In this document: positions 17,355 through 25,678 of the stretch, piece after piece
How positions within the stretch are numbered: position 1 is the stretch's first letter
Layout: the number at the start of each line of letters is the position of its first letter
Origin: SG8-30 sp963715485
Lineage (GTDB): Bacteria > Pseudomonadota > Gammaproteobacteria > Steroidobacterales > Steroidobacteraceae
Length of the DNA stretch: 64,000 nt
Assembly: GCA_963715485.1 (NCBI GenBank)
Contig: OY970244.1
Location: 1,426,001-1,490,000 of the forward strand
Direction: 5' to 3'
Notes under the pieces: model-generated
Database searches by the model: none
Seen by the model: the letters and a program-made list of their open reading frames with translations, nothing else
Told to the model about the DNA's origin: nothing
Program-made: the position numbers and the translations under genes

Positions 17355-18392
17355 ATGGCTCCCGATACCACTATCGACAAACGCAAGGCGGCGCTCGAGA
17401 CCTGGCTGGCCGGAATCTTCGGTGCGGCGCCCAGGCGCATTGCGCCGGCGTCGGCCGATGCCAGCTTTCGCCGTTATTTTCGCGTCTGGCACGACGGGCA
17501 GACCTTCATCGCCATGGATGCGCCGCCGGACCGCGAGGACCTCGGACCGTATATCCAGGTGGCGGAAATCCTCGCGGCGACCGGCGTCAACGTGCCGCGG
17601 GTGCTTGGGCATCACCCGGGACAGGGATTCCTCCTTCTGACTGACCTCGGGTCGCGTCAGTACCTCGATGCCCTCAGGGCCGGCGCCGACCCGGACGACC
17701 TGTACGGGGACGCCATAGCCGCACTGTTGCGCATGCAATCGCGCGCGCCGGCGGCAGCCGACCGGCTGGCGCCCTATGACGCAGCCAGCCTGCGGCGGGA
17801 GATGGACCTGTTCCCCGAGTGGTTCGTTACCCGTCACCTTGGCCTGGAATTGTCTGCTGAGGAGCGCGGTATGATTGAGCGGTCCTTCGCCGCACTGGAG
17901 CGGGCGGCACTGGATCAGCCGCAGGTTCTGGTGCACCGTGACTATCACTCCCGCAACCTGATGGTTTGCCAGGACAATCCGGGGGTGCTGGACTTCCAGG
18001 ATGCAGTCCGCGGCGCGTCGAGCTATGACCTGGTTTCGCTGCTCAAGGATTGCTACATCTCCTGGCCGCGCGAGCGCGTACTTGGCTGGCTCGACGTCTA
18101 CCGGTCGGGCGCCGTGCAGGCCGGCATACCCTGCGGCGCCAGCAGGGCGCAATTCGTCGAGGCGTTCGACTTGATGGGCCTGCAGCGCCATCTCAAGGTA
18201 CTCGGCATATTCGCGCGCTTGTGGTATCGGGACGGCAAGCCGGGTTATCTGGCGGACCTGCCGCTTGTACTCGATTACACGCTCCAGGCTGCTGCCGGAT
18301 CCAGCTCGATGGGCGAACTCGACCGCTTCCTCAGGGATCGCGTGGTTCCTGCCTTTGCAGCGGCCCAAAGCCGCACGCGGGCGCCGACATGA
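17355..18392 (+). CDS. amgK: N-acetylmuramate/N-acetylglucosamine anomeric kinase
   Basis: 345-residue aminoglycoside phosphotransferase-fold kinase that phosphorylates the anomeric position of MurNAc and GlcNAc during murein recycling, bypassing de novo UDP-MurNAc synthesis and hence fosfomycin. Motifs: DASFRRYFRV near residue 36, the Brenner motif HRDYHSRN at 194-201, and the metal site DFQD at 213-216. ATGA overlap with murU confirms the pair. In Pseudomonas the same pair lies opposite lptD, as here. Confidence 0.93.
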   Translation: MAPDTTIDKRKAALETWLAGIFGAAPRRIAPASADASFRRYFRVWHDGQTFIAMDAPPDREDLGPYIQVAEILAATGVNVPRVLGHHPGQGFLLLTDLGSRQYLDALRAGADPDDLYGDAIAALLRMQSRAPAAADRLAPYDAASLRREMDLFPEWFVTRHLGLELSAEERGMIERSFAALERAALDQPQVLVHRDYHSRNLMVCQDNPGVLDFQDAVRGASSYDLVSLLKDCYISWPRERVLGWLDVYRSGAVQAGIPCGASRAQFVEAFDLMGLQRHLKVLGIFARLWYRDGKPGYLADLPLVLDYTLQAAAGSSSMGELDRFLRDRVVPAFAAAQSRTRAPT

Positions 18393-19111
18393 AGGCGATG
18401 CTGCTCGCGGCCGGCCGAGGTGAACGGATGCGGCCGTTGACAGATTCGATTCCCAAACCGCTACTGCTGGCCGGCGGACACGCGCTGATCGACTACCACC
18501 TGCATGCGCTGGCCATGGCTGCCGTGCGCGAGGTGGTCATCAACCTCTCGTGGCTCGGCAAAAGTATCTGCGAGCATGTCAGCGACGGCGGGCGTTTCGG
18601 GCTCACGGTGCGTTACAGCGAGGAAGGTCCGGTGCCACTGGAGACCGGCGGCGGGATTCATCGTGCGCTTCCCCTGCTCGGCCCGGACGCCTTCTTGCTG
18701 GTCAACAGTGACGTCTGGACCGACTTCCCACTCGGCTCGCTTGAGTTGCCACCTGGATCGCTTGCGCACCTGGTCCTGGTCGAGAATCCTGCACACCATC
18801 CGGCGGGCGATTTCGCGCTCGATGCTGGCGGCAAGGTCGTCGCCGAGGGTGCCCGGCTCACCTATTCCGGCATCGCCATCTTGCACCCCGACCTGTTTGG
18901 TCACAGCCGGCCAGGCCGCTTCCCACTGAAACCGCTGCTGGATCGTGCCCTGTCGCAGGGGCGCCTGACCGGCCTGTCCTGGCGCGGCCGGTGGCTCGAC
19001 GTGGGCACTCCGGATCGGCTGGCCGCCCTGGATCAAGGACTGAGGGGCGGCCGGCTCGTGCACCCGGCGCTGGTGGCGGTCCCGCACCGTGGAGCAGGCG
19101 CGGAAGGGTAG
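18389..19111 (+). CDS. murU: N-acetylmuramate alpha-1-phosphate uridylyltransferase
   Basis: 240-residue nucleotidyltransferase (sugar-1-phosphate UDP-transferase fold) that makes UDP-MurNAc from MurNAc-1-phosphate supplied by AmgK. The N-terminus MLLAAGRGERMRPLT and the IPKPLLLAGGHALI stretch are the nucleotide-binding signature; VNSDVW supplies the metal-binding aspartate, and WLDVGTPDRL is near the C-terminus. It starts within the amgK stop (ATGA). A TAGACT hexamer at its 3' end may act as a -10 for lipA. Confidence 0.94.
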   Translation: MKAMLLAAGRGERMRPLTDSIPKPLLLAGGHALIDYHLHALAMAAVREVVINLSWLGKSICEHVSDGGRFGLTVRYSEEGPVPLETGGGIHRALPLLGPDAFLLVNSDVWTDFPLGSLELPPGSLAHLVLVENPAHHPAGDFALDAGGKVVAEGARLTYSGIAILHPDLFGHSRPGRFPLKPLLDRALSQGRLTGLSWRGRWLDVGTPDRLAALDQGLRGGRLVHPALVAVPHRGAGAEG

Positions 19112-19146
19112 ACTATGTCTCGGAAACAGTTCCGGCAGACACTTAA

Positions 19147-20157
19147 ATGAGCGAATTCAAGGGTATACCCATCAGCCGCCGCAGCAGCGGCAAGAAGTAC
19201 GTGACGCCACAGGGCATCACGGCGATTCGCGACGGAATCAAGCAGTCGGCGTGGACCGAGCCGCTGGTAGTGGGGCGCAAGCCGCGCTGGTTGCGGGCAC
19301 CCATGCCGGCCGGTGCCAAGTTCGAGGCGGTCCGCGGCATCGTGCGTGAGCATCGGCTGAGCACGGTCTGCGAAGAAGCCAAGTGCCCCAATATCGGTGA
19401 ATGCTGGAACGCCGGCACTGCCACGCTGATGCTGATGGGCGCGGTGTGCACCCGTGCCTGTCGGTTCTGCGCGGTCGATACCGGCAATCCGCGTGGCTGG
19501 CTCGATGCCGAGGAGCCGGCCAATGCTGCCCGTACGGTAGCGTTGATGGGGCTGAAGTACGTCGTATTGACGTCGGTGAATCGCGACGACCTGGACGACG
19601 GTGGCGCCGGCCATTTCGCCGCGTGCGTACGCGCAATCAAGCAGGCCAGTCCTGCTACGGCGGTCGAGGCGCTGACACCCGACTTTCAGGGAGTGCTGTC
19701 CGACGTCGAGACGGTCGTGGACTCGGGGCTCGAGGTCTTTGCGCAAAACGTCGAGACAGTAAAAAGGCTGACGCACCCGGTGCGCGACCCGCGCGCGAGC
19801 TACGAGCAGACGCTCGCCGTGCTAGCCCATGCCAGACGCCACCGTCCAGGCGTACTGACCAAGACCAGCCTGATGCTCGGCCTCGGCGAGACCAACCAGG
19901 AAATCATCGCCACCATGACCGATCTGCGTGCGATCGGCTGCGACATCCTGACGCTGGGCCAGTACCTGCGACCCACCACGAACCATCTTCCGGTGCATCA
20001 CTACGTGACGCCGCAGGAATTCGAGGCATACCGCGAAGAGGCACTTGCAATGGGCTTTCTCGAGTGCGTTGCGGGCCCGATGGTTCGTTCGAGCTATCGG
20101 GCAGAACGCGCGCTGGAGAAGAACAACTGTGGCCTGGACGCCCCGGGCCGGGCCTGA
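19147..20157 (+). CDS. lipA: Lipoyl synthase
   Basis: Radical-SAM enzyme inserting two sulfurs into octanoyl groups on lipoyl domains. The 336-residue protein has both iron-sulfur clusters: auxiliary-cluster cysteines C75, C80 and C86 (CEEAKCPNIGEC) and the radical-SAM C101-x3-C105-x2-C108 (CTRACRFC). The late RSSYRAE element supplies the auxiliary-cluster serine ligand. E. coli LipA has 321 residues. Here lipA precedes lipB on the same strand, with an OsmC-like gene between them. Confidence 0.97.
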   Translation: MSEFKGIPISRRSSGKKYVTPQGITAIRDGIKQSAWTEPLVVGRKPRWLRAPMPAGAKFEAVRGIVREHRLSTVCEEAKCPNIGECWNAGTATLMLMGAVCTRACRFCAVDTGNPRGWLDAEEPANAARTVALMGLKYVVLTSVNRDDLDDGGAGHFAACVRAIKQASPATAVEALTPDFQGVLSDVETVVDSGLEVFAQNVETVKRLTHPVRDPRASYEQTLAVLAHARRHRPGVLTKTSLMLGLGETNQEIIATMTDLRAIGCDILTLGQYLRPTTNHLPVHHYVTPQEFEAYREEALAMGFLECVAGPMVRSSYRAERALEKNNCGLDAPGRA

Positions 20158-20177
20158 GTAACAACCGGAGTCCATTC

Positions 20178-20612
20178 ATGCATCCCTATCCCCACGTCTA
20201 CAAGGTCAGCGCCGGCGCAGCCAACGAGGGCGACGTGGCGCTGTCCTCACCCGACCTGCCGGAACTGCCTTCCATGGCGCCGCCCGAATTTGGCGGGCCG
20301 CCCGGCTACTGGTCGCCGGAGACCCTGCTGGCGGCAGCTGTCGCCGACTGCTTTGTATTGAGTTTTCGTGCGGTCGCGAGAGCGGGGAAACTGGAGTGGA
20401 AGAGCGTGACCGCTGATGTCGACGCAGTGCTCGAGCGCATCGATGGTGTTGCGCGCTTCACGGGCTTCACGACGCGTGCGCGCCTCGTCATTCCCACCGG
20501 CGGCGATGCCGCTCGCGCCATCAAGCTCATGGAGAAGGCGGAGAAGGTTTGCCTGGTCTCGAACTCGCTGACCAGCGAACGCCACCTCGAGTGCGAGGTC
20601 GTCGAGGACTGA
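20178..20612 (+). CDS. OsmC/Ohr-family protein
   Basis: 144-residue OsmC-fold protein: SPETLLAAAVADCFVLSF near residue 45 holds the first conserved cysteine, and KAEKVCLVSNSL holds the second about 70 residues later, as in thiol peroxidases that reduce organic hydroperoxides. OsmC and Ohr enzymes can use lipoylated proteins as electron donors, which gives its position between lipA and lipB a plausible meaning (inference). CCGGAG lies eight bases before the ATG; its TGA overlaps the annotated lipB ATG. Confidence 0.85.
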   Translation: MHPYPHVYKVSAGAANEGDVALSSPDLPELPSMAPPEFGGPPGYWSPETLLAAAVADCFVLSFRAVARAGKLEWKSVTADVDAVLERIDGVARFTGFTTRARLVIPTGGDAARAIKLMEKAEKVCLVSNSLTSERHLECEVVED

Positions 20613-21307
20613 TGACCAGCGTGCCGGGAGAATCGCTGGAAAAGGGGACAGTCCCCATTTCCGGCAGCGCGTTTGTGCGCTGGCTCGGCCGCGTCGACTA
20701 CGAGCCGACGTGGCGGGCGATGCAGAAATTCACTGACGTACGAGCGCCCGAGACTCCCGACGAGATCTGGTTCCTCGAGCACCCGCCGGTTTTCACGCAG
20801 GGAATGAACGGCAAGGCGGAGCATGTGCTGGCACCGGGCGACATCCCGGTTGTCGCCATCGATCGCGGCGGACAGGTGACCTACCACGGGCCGGGACAGC
20901 TCGTCGTCTATCCACTGCTGGATCTGAGGCGCCTCAAGCTTGGCGTGCGTGACCTGGTCATGGCGCTGGAGCGGGCGATCTCTCGCCATGCCGCGGCGCA
21001 CGGTATCGTCGCGGCCGGCCGGCGCGATGCCCCGGGCGTCTATGTGGAAAAACGCAAGCTGGCCAGTCTCGGCCTGAGGGTGCGGCGCGGCGCCAGCTTC
21101 CACGGGCTGGCACTGAACGTCGACATGAATCTGGAGCCGTTCGCGAGGATAAATCCCTGCGGCTACAAGGGCCTGGAGATGACCCAATTGCAGGACCTGG
21201 GGGTCCGGCTCACGGTAGGCGATGCCGCGCGCGAGCTGGCGCCGTTACTCTGTGGGGAACTGGGAATTACGTGGGACGGGAAGTGGAGCGATGGGGACCC
21301 GACGTGA
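20612..21307 (+). CDS. lipB: Octanoyl-[acyl carrier protein]:protein octanoyltransferase
   Basis: Transfers octanoate from acyl-ACP to lipoyl domains, feeding LipA. The 231-residue reading has RGGQVTYHGPGQLVVYPL (residues 85-102), K149 (KLASLGLRV) and catalytic C183 (NPCGYKGLEMTQ). Family homology starts only near residue 20. Residues 9-17 (including KGTVP) are encoded by a 25-base palindromic repeat also found at two non-coding sites, so the true start may instead be GTG 20675; ATG 20612, overlapping the OsmC stop as TGATG, is the longer option. Confidence 0.92.
   Translation: MTSVPGESLEKGTVPISGSAFVRWLGRVDYEPTWRAMQKFTDVRAPETPDEIWFLEHPPVFTQGMNGKAEHVLAPGDIPVVAIDRGGQVTYHGPGQLVVYPLLDLRRLKLGVRDLVMALERAISRHAAAHGIVAAGRRDAPGVYVEKRKLASLGLRVRRGASFHGLALNVDMNLEPFARINPCGYKGLEMTQLQDLGVRLTVGDAARELAPLLCGELGITWDGKWSDGDPT
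20638..20662. repeat. Dispersed GGGGAC-N-GTCCCC palindrome, copy 1
   Basis: A near-perfect palindrome: GGAAA and TTTCC arms around GGGGACAGTCCCC. The core is shared with the sites at 46309-46321 and 51899-51941. This copy lies at the 5' edge of lipB. Such elements resemble REP-type palindromes; no REP-associated transposase gene is in the window. Confidence 0.7.
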
Positions 21308-21358
21308 GTCGCCAGCAGACAGATCGTGCCCTGGAGCTCGCATACTGCCAGCCACTGG

Positions 21359-21628
21359 CTACAGCGCCACCAGAACCACGCCGCTGGAAGTCAGGTCCTG
21401 GTATATGGCATCCAGCTGCGCGCGGCTCTGCGCCTCGATGGTGTAGGTCAGCGCCAGAAAATTTCCCTTGGCGCTCGGACGTTCATTGATCTTCGTGGCT
21501 TCGAGAGGCCCGGCGTGCCGCTCGACGATCGCCCGGGTCAATGAGCGGAAGTCGTCCGACTCGCGACCCATGACCTTGATCGGGAATTCGCACGGAAACC
21601 TGAAGAGCTCGTCGTCACTCCCGGTCAT
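21359..21628 (-). CDS. ybeD: YbeD/DUF493 family protein
   Basis: 89-residue small protein of the UPF0250/DUF493 family: an ACT-like alpha/beta fold with FPCEFPIKVMG near the start, a central RPSAKGNFLALTYTI strand and DLTSSGVVLVAL at the end, as in E. coli YbeD (87 residues). Its function is unknown; an allosteric regulator of lipoate or cell-wall metabolism has been suggested from its place between dacA and lipB. ATG 21628 forms ATGA with the dat stop. It converges with lipB. Confidence 0.9.
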   Translation of the reverse strand: MTGSDDELFRFPCEFPIKVMGRESDDFRSLTRAIVERHAGPLEATKINERPSAKGNFLALTYTIEAQSRAQLDAIYQDLTSSGVVLVAL

Positions 21629-22497
21629 TCGGCGCATTCCGTCGAGAACTCGTGGCGCGTCGCCAGCCAGGTTTCACACAGCCTGCGAAATACCGGTCCC
21701 GTCCGACCGTCGCCGACCGGCCTGCCATCGAGCTGCGTCACCGCACGCACGCCGCCGCCCGCCGATGCCAGGATAAGTTCCGGTGCCTGCCGCAGCTCGT
21801 CCTCGCTGATCTCGTCGAGGTTCCAGTTGATGTCGCAGAGCGCGGCGATCTCCTCCAGCACGGCGCGCGTCGTTCCCGGAAGCAGGTGGTGCGATTGCGG
21901 CGGCGTCACCAGTCCGCCGCTGCGGACGATGTGTACGCTGCTGGTCGAGCCCTCGGTCAGACACCCGTTCCTCAGCAGGACCGCCTCGCTGGCGCCGGCA
22001 TCCTGCGCTCCCCATCTCAGCAAGACGTTGGCGAGCAGCGAAGTGGACTTGATGTCGCAGCGACCCCAGCGATTGTCAGGCGCGGTCACGCAGCTGACGC
22101 CGCATTCGAGCAGGTCGCCGCGTAACGGAGTGAGACGAGTGGCGCAGCAGAACATGGTCGGCTGTACGCCCGGCCCCGGTACGTGGGTACGCTCAGCCTC
22201 CGCACCGCGTGTGACCTGCAGATAGATGAACAGGTCGCCGCCACCGTTGCGCGAGATCAGGCCGCCAAGGATGCGCTGCCAGGCGTCGTGTGACAGCGTG
22301 GGCTCCATGCGAATCTCGCGCAGGCTCCGATCGAGCCGGTCGAGATGCTGCTTCAGTCGGTAGGCGCGGCCCGCGTAGACCGGGAATGCCTCGTAGACTC
22401 CGTCGCCGAACAGAAATCCACGGTCGAGCGGTGAGATCCGTGCCTCGGCGATCGGCAGGAACTGCCCGTCCAGCCAGGCGACGTTGCAGACTGCCAT
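21625..22497 (-). CDS. dat: D-amino-acid aminotransferase (class IV)
   Basis: 290-residue fold-type IV PLP aminotransferase. Signature pieces are DRGFLFGDGVYE (25-36), the PLP lysine K150 in RCDIKSTSLLAN, and LTEGSTSSVHIV near 178. Such enzymes interconvert D-alanine and D-glutamate via 2-oxo acids; branched-chain aminotransferase or aminodeoxychorismate lyase are alternatives, but the length and RGFLFGDG motif favour D-amino-acid aminotransferase. It starts just after dacA, whose product releases D-alanine, and ends in ATGA with ybeD, suggesting D-alanine reuse. Confidence 0.85.
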   Translation of the reverse strand: MAVCNVAWLDGQFLPIAEARISPLDRGFLFGDGVYEAFPVYAGRAYRLKQHLDRLDRSLREIRMEPTLSHDAWQRILGGLISRNGGGDLFIYLQVTRGAEAERTHVPGPGVQPTMFCCATRLTPLRGDLLECGVSCVTAPDNRWGRCDIKSTSLLANVLLRWGAQDAGASEAVLLRNGCLTEGSTSSVHIVRSGGLVTPPQSHHLLPGTTRAVLEEIAALCDINWNLDEISEDELRQAPELILASAGGGVRAVTQLDGRPVGDGRTGPVFRRLCETWLATRHEFSTECAE

Positions 22498-22498
22498 C

Positions 22499-23641
22499 TC
22501 AGTCAAACCAGGCCATGACGGAGTCCCAGCCGCGCCGGAAGAATCCGCCTTCGGCGACGTCCGCGAGTGGGTAGAGTTCCTGAATTGCCACCAGCTTGCC
22601 GTCGAGGGTCGCACGCACCTTGCCGACCGGTTGCGAGGCGGAAAGCGGCGCCGTGAGGCCTGGCTGCAGCGCCAGGCTGACCTGGATCTCGCCGGCCCGG
22701 CCGCGTGGCACGGTAGCGTAGAACTCGTTGCGGAGCCCGACCGCGGCCTCGCCGTCCTCGGCACCGTAGATCCGTGGTCGCGCCAGCTCCGCTCCGCGCG
22801 GATAGATCCGCTTGGTCTCGAAGAAGCTGAAGCCGTAGTTCAGCAGGGCGAGGCTTGCGTCTTCGCGCGCCTTGAAGCCGGAGGTACCCATGACCACGGC
22901 GATCATGCGCATGCCGTCCCGGTGTGCCGAACTTACCAGGCAGTAGCCGGCTGCCTCGGTGTGGCCGGTCTTCATCCCATCTACCGACGGATCCCGGTCG
23001 AGCAGTCCGTTGCGATTGGCCTGGGTAATGTTGTTCCAGGTGAACTCGCGCTGCGAGTACCAGCGGTAGTATTCCGGAAACTCCTCGATGATTGCACGTG
23101 CCAGCTTCGCCATGTCGCGAGCCGTGACCAGGTGATTGGTGCCGGGAAGTCCCGCTGAGTTCTCAAAATGCGAGTTCTGCATCCCGAGCCGCTCGGCGTA
23201 CTGGTTCATCAACGCCGCGAAGGATTCTTCCGTACCGGCGACGGCTTCCGCGAGGGCAAGGCTGGCGTCGTTGCCGGACTGGACGATCATGCCTTGCAGC
23301 AGGGCATCGACCGGGACCCGTGTGCCCACCTGAACGAACGTGCGCGAACCTTCGGACCGCCAGGCGCGCTCGCTGATCGGCACTTCCGTATCCAGGCTCA
23401 GCTTGCCATCCTGGATCGCGTGAAACACTGCGTAGGCCGTCATCAGCTTGGTAAGGCTGGCCGGCTCGACGCGGGAGTCCGCATCATGGCTCGTGATTAC
23501 GCGTCCACTTTGCTCGTCGATCAGGATCCAGGACTTCGCCTCGAGTGCGGGCGGCGGCGGAATCGGTGCCGGCGCTGCGAGGGCAGAATTCAGCCAGAAG
23601 ACAAGCAACAGGGCGGTGATATGACGGACGAATGCAGGCAT
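22499..23641 (-). CDS. dacA: D-alanyl-D-alanine carboxypeptidase (PBP5/6 family)
   Basis: Trims the terminal D-alanine of murein pentapeptides in the periplasm. The 380-residue protein has a signal peptide (cleaved near residue 22), S62-x-x-K65 (SLTK), S122-G-N and K224-T-G, the three active-site motifs of PBP5-type enzymes. A C-terminal domain follows, and the end (RRGWDSVMAWFD) is an amphipathic membrane anchor helix. E. coli PBP5 has 403 residues. ATG 23641 has GGAAG upstream. A TAGAAT -10-like hexamer lies on the minus strand at 23704-23709. Confidence 0.96.
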   Translation of the reverse strand: MPAFVRHITALLLVFWLNSALAAPAPIPPPPALEAKSWILIDEQSGRVITSHDADSRVEPASLTKLMTAYAVFHAIQDGKLSLDTEVPISERAWRSEGSRTFVQVGTRVPVDALLQGMIVQSGNDASLALAEAVAGTEESFAALMNQYAERLGMQNSHFENSAGLPGTNHLVTARDMAKLARAIIEEFPEYYRWYSQREFTWNNITQANRNGLLDRDPSVDGMKTGHTEAAGYCLVSSAHRDGMRMIAVVMGTSGFKAREDASLALLNYGFSFFETKRIYPRGAELARPRIYGAEDGEAAVGLRNEFYATVPRGRAGEIQVSLALQPGLTAPLSASQPVGKVRATLDGKLVAIQELYPLADVAEGGFFRRGWDSVMAWFD

Positions 23642-23897
23642 TGCGCTTCCAGGTTGATGGGTCGAGGGAAATACGGCCATTAGGCCAGCCGTGAGCGGCG
23701 ACAATTCTAAGGCAAGCGCCCACGGCGTGCATGCCGCGCGCGACAGCGTGCCGCGCTGATGCTGCCGCCCCGACCGGGATGGCCATGGACGTGGAAGGAA
23801 GGCGAATTCAGTCGGCAGACACGGCTGCCGCCACGACCACTGCCATCCAGGCCTCCAGGGAAGCGGATTTGATGGTTTCTACGGCGGCCATTACTGG

Positions 23898-24674
23898 TCA
23901 GTCCAGCGCCAGGATCGCCTGCGGGAAACCCGCCGCGCGCATCCTTTCGACGATGGCGTCAAATGCGGGCACGTTATCGAGTGGGCCGATCCTGACGCGG
24001 TGAACGTTCCTGCCAGCGGATACGACCGGCACGACCGCCACGTTGGCGAAGCCTGCCTCGGCAAGCTGTTCCGCAAGTCTTCTCGCGTTGGCCTCCTCGG
24101 AAAACGCACCCGCCTGGGCGTAAAAGCGCTGGCTTCCCGCCCGGTCGGCACGCGGTGGCGACGTGGAGGCTGGACCAACCGTCCGTACCTCCACCATCGC
24201 GGTGCCCTCGCGGATCATGTCCAGTTTCGCTGCGGCGACGTAGGACAGGTCGATTATCCGGTTCTTGCTGAAGGGCCCGCGATCGTTGACCCGCACGACG
24301 ATGCTGCGGCCGTTCTGCAGGTTGGTCACCTGGACGTAGGCCGGCAGTGGCAGGGTCTTGTGCGCGGCGGTCATGGCGTACATGTCGTAGCGCTCGCCAG
24401 AGGAGGTCGTTCCGCCGTGAAAATCTGGTCCATACCAGGAAGCCACGCCGCGCTCGACGTAGCCGTCCCCGCTGGCCATCACCACGTAGCGCTCGCCGAA
24501 GACCTCGTAGAAGGGCGGATTACCGCGGGACGCGCGTGGTTCCGACCGCGGCACCGCGTCCGGTACCGAGGATGGATCCACCGGGGGACGCGACGGCGGC
24601 TCGCGGACCGGTGTGCCCCCGCAGGCTGAAAGCAGAGCGGCCGCGCAGGCCAGCGCCAGAGCAAGGCGCCTCAT
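23898..24674 (-). CDS. rlpA: RlpA septal-ring lipoprotein, lytic transglycosylase
   Basis: 258-residue lipoprotein: lipobox LSAC with the lipidated cysteine at residue 18, a double-psi beta-barrel domain (GVASWYGPDFHGGTTSSGE to RVNDRGPF, about 75-155), and a C-terminal SPOR domain (QRFYAQAGAF onward) that binds denuded glycan strands at the septum. Pseudomonas RlpA cleaves stem-peptide-free glycan. The start makes ATGA with the mltB stop. Lgt (4578) is its lipidating enzyme. Confidence 0.94.
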   Translation of the reverse strand: MRRLALALACAAALLSACGGTPVREPPSRPPVDPSSVPDAVPRSEPRASRGNPPFYEVFGERYVVMASGDGYVERGVASWYGPDFHGGTTSSGERYDMYAMTAAHKTLPLPAYVQVTNLQNGRSIVVRVNDRGPFSKNRIIDLSYVAAAKLDMIREGTAMVEVRTVGPASTSPPRADRAGSQRFYAQAGAFSEEANARRLAEQLAEAGFANVAVVPVVSAGRNVHRVRIGPLDNVPAFDAIVERMRAAGFPQAILALD

Positions 24675-25678
24675 TTCGCCGGGGCCGGTGGCAGCCGCGC
24701 CTCGATCGCCTGGCCGAGGTCGTTGACCGCCAGGGCATAGAGCACGCTGCGGTTGTAGGTCGTAATGACCGCAAAATTATGGAACCCGGCCCGCAACTCG
24801 GGACCTTCCACGCCCGCGACGTCGATGAAAAGGGCGGGTGCGCAGCCATCGAGGTTCGTGTCGAAGGTCAGGCCCTTGTCACGCAACGACTGTACGGTCT
24901 CGTTGGCCACAATGCTCCCCGCGACGAGGCCGTCGGCGTCCGCGTAGACGAGTTCGGCCGGTGCGACGACGGGTTCACCGCTGCGCCAGCCGTGCTGTAC
25001 CAGGTAGTTGGCGACGCTGGCGATGACGTCGTCAATGCTCGTCCAGAGGTCACGGCGACCGTCGGCGTTGCCGTCGACGGCATAGGCGCGGTAGCTGCGC
25101 GGCATGAACTGCGGGTAACCCATTGCTCCTGCGTAGGAGCCCTTGGCAGCGACCGGGTCCACGTCCTCCTCGCGGGTCAGCAACAGGAACTGCTCGAGCT
25201 CGGCCCTGAAATAGCGGCTCCGCGGCGGATAGTCGAAAGCCAGCGTGGCCAGCGCGTCGATGACGCGGAAAGTCCCGGTGATCCTGCCGTAAAAGGTCTC
25301 GACGCCGAGGATGCCGACGATCACGCTCTGCGGGACGCCGGTCTCGCCCTCGATCGCCGCCAGTTGCTCCCGATGCTGCTGCCAGAATTGCACGCCCTCG
25401 TCGATCCGTCTTTCAGTCAGGAAATGATCGCGATACTCGTGCCAGGGCGTGACGCGCTCGGCCGGGCGGCTCATCAGTTCGATGATGCGCGGCTGGCTCG
25501 ACGCCTTTAGCAGCAGTTCGTCGAGCCAGGCCCGGTCGAAGCCGTTGTTCTGCTCCATTTCGGTCATGAAGGCGTCGACGTCGTCACGCGCCAGGTCCAG
25601 CGCGTCGGCAGGCGCGACAACGCCCAGCAGTATTGCCGCAGCGGCTATTAGTAGGTGAAGTCGATCCGTCGGCTTCAT
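24671..25678 (-). CDS. mltB: Membrane-bound lytic murein transglycosylase B
   Basis: Cleaves the MurNAc-GlcNAc bond with formation of 1,6-anhydroMurNAc, the source of recyclable murein sugars. The 335-residue protein has a signal peptide without a lipobox cysteine (cleavage near ALA, residue 26), and the catalytic glutamate E127 in GVETFYGR. Family blocks GAMGYPQFMPRSYRAYAVDG and DDVIASVANYL follow. It is probably soluble periplasmic rather than lipid-anchored (compare E. coli Slt35/MltB). ATGA overlaps at both ends, with rodA and rlpA. Confidence 0.94.
   Translation of the reverse strand: MKPTDRLHLLIAAAAILLGVVAPADALDLARDDVDAFMTEMEQNNGFDRAWLDELLLKASSQPRIIELMSRPAERVTPWHEYRDHFLTERRIDEGVQFWQQHREQLAAIEGETGVPQSVIVGILGVETFYGRITGTFRVIDALATLAFDYPPRSRYFRAELEQFLLLTREEDVDPVAAKGSYAGAMGYPQFMPRSYRAYAVDGNADGRRDLWTSIDDVIASVANYLVQHGWRSGEPVVAPAELVYADADGLVAGSIVANETVQSLRDKGLTFDTNLDGCAPALFIDVAGVEGPELRAGFHNFAVITTYNRSVLYALAVNDLGQAIEARLPPAPAK

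Noticed and set aside
23642..23897. A small protein gene in the 256-base dacA-rlpA gap
   Set aside because: An open frame on the plus strand there overlaps the rlpA end antisense, has low-complexity Ala/Thr composition and no homology or ribosome site.
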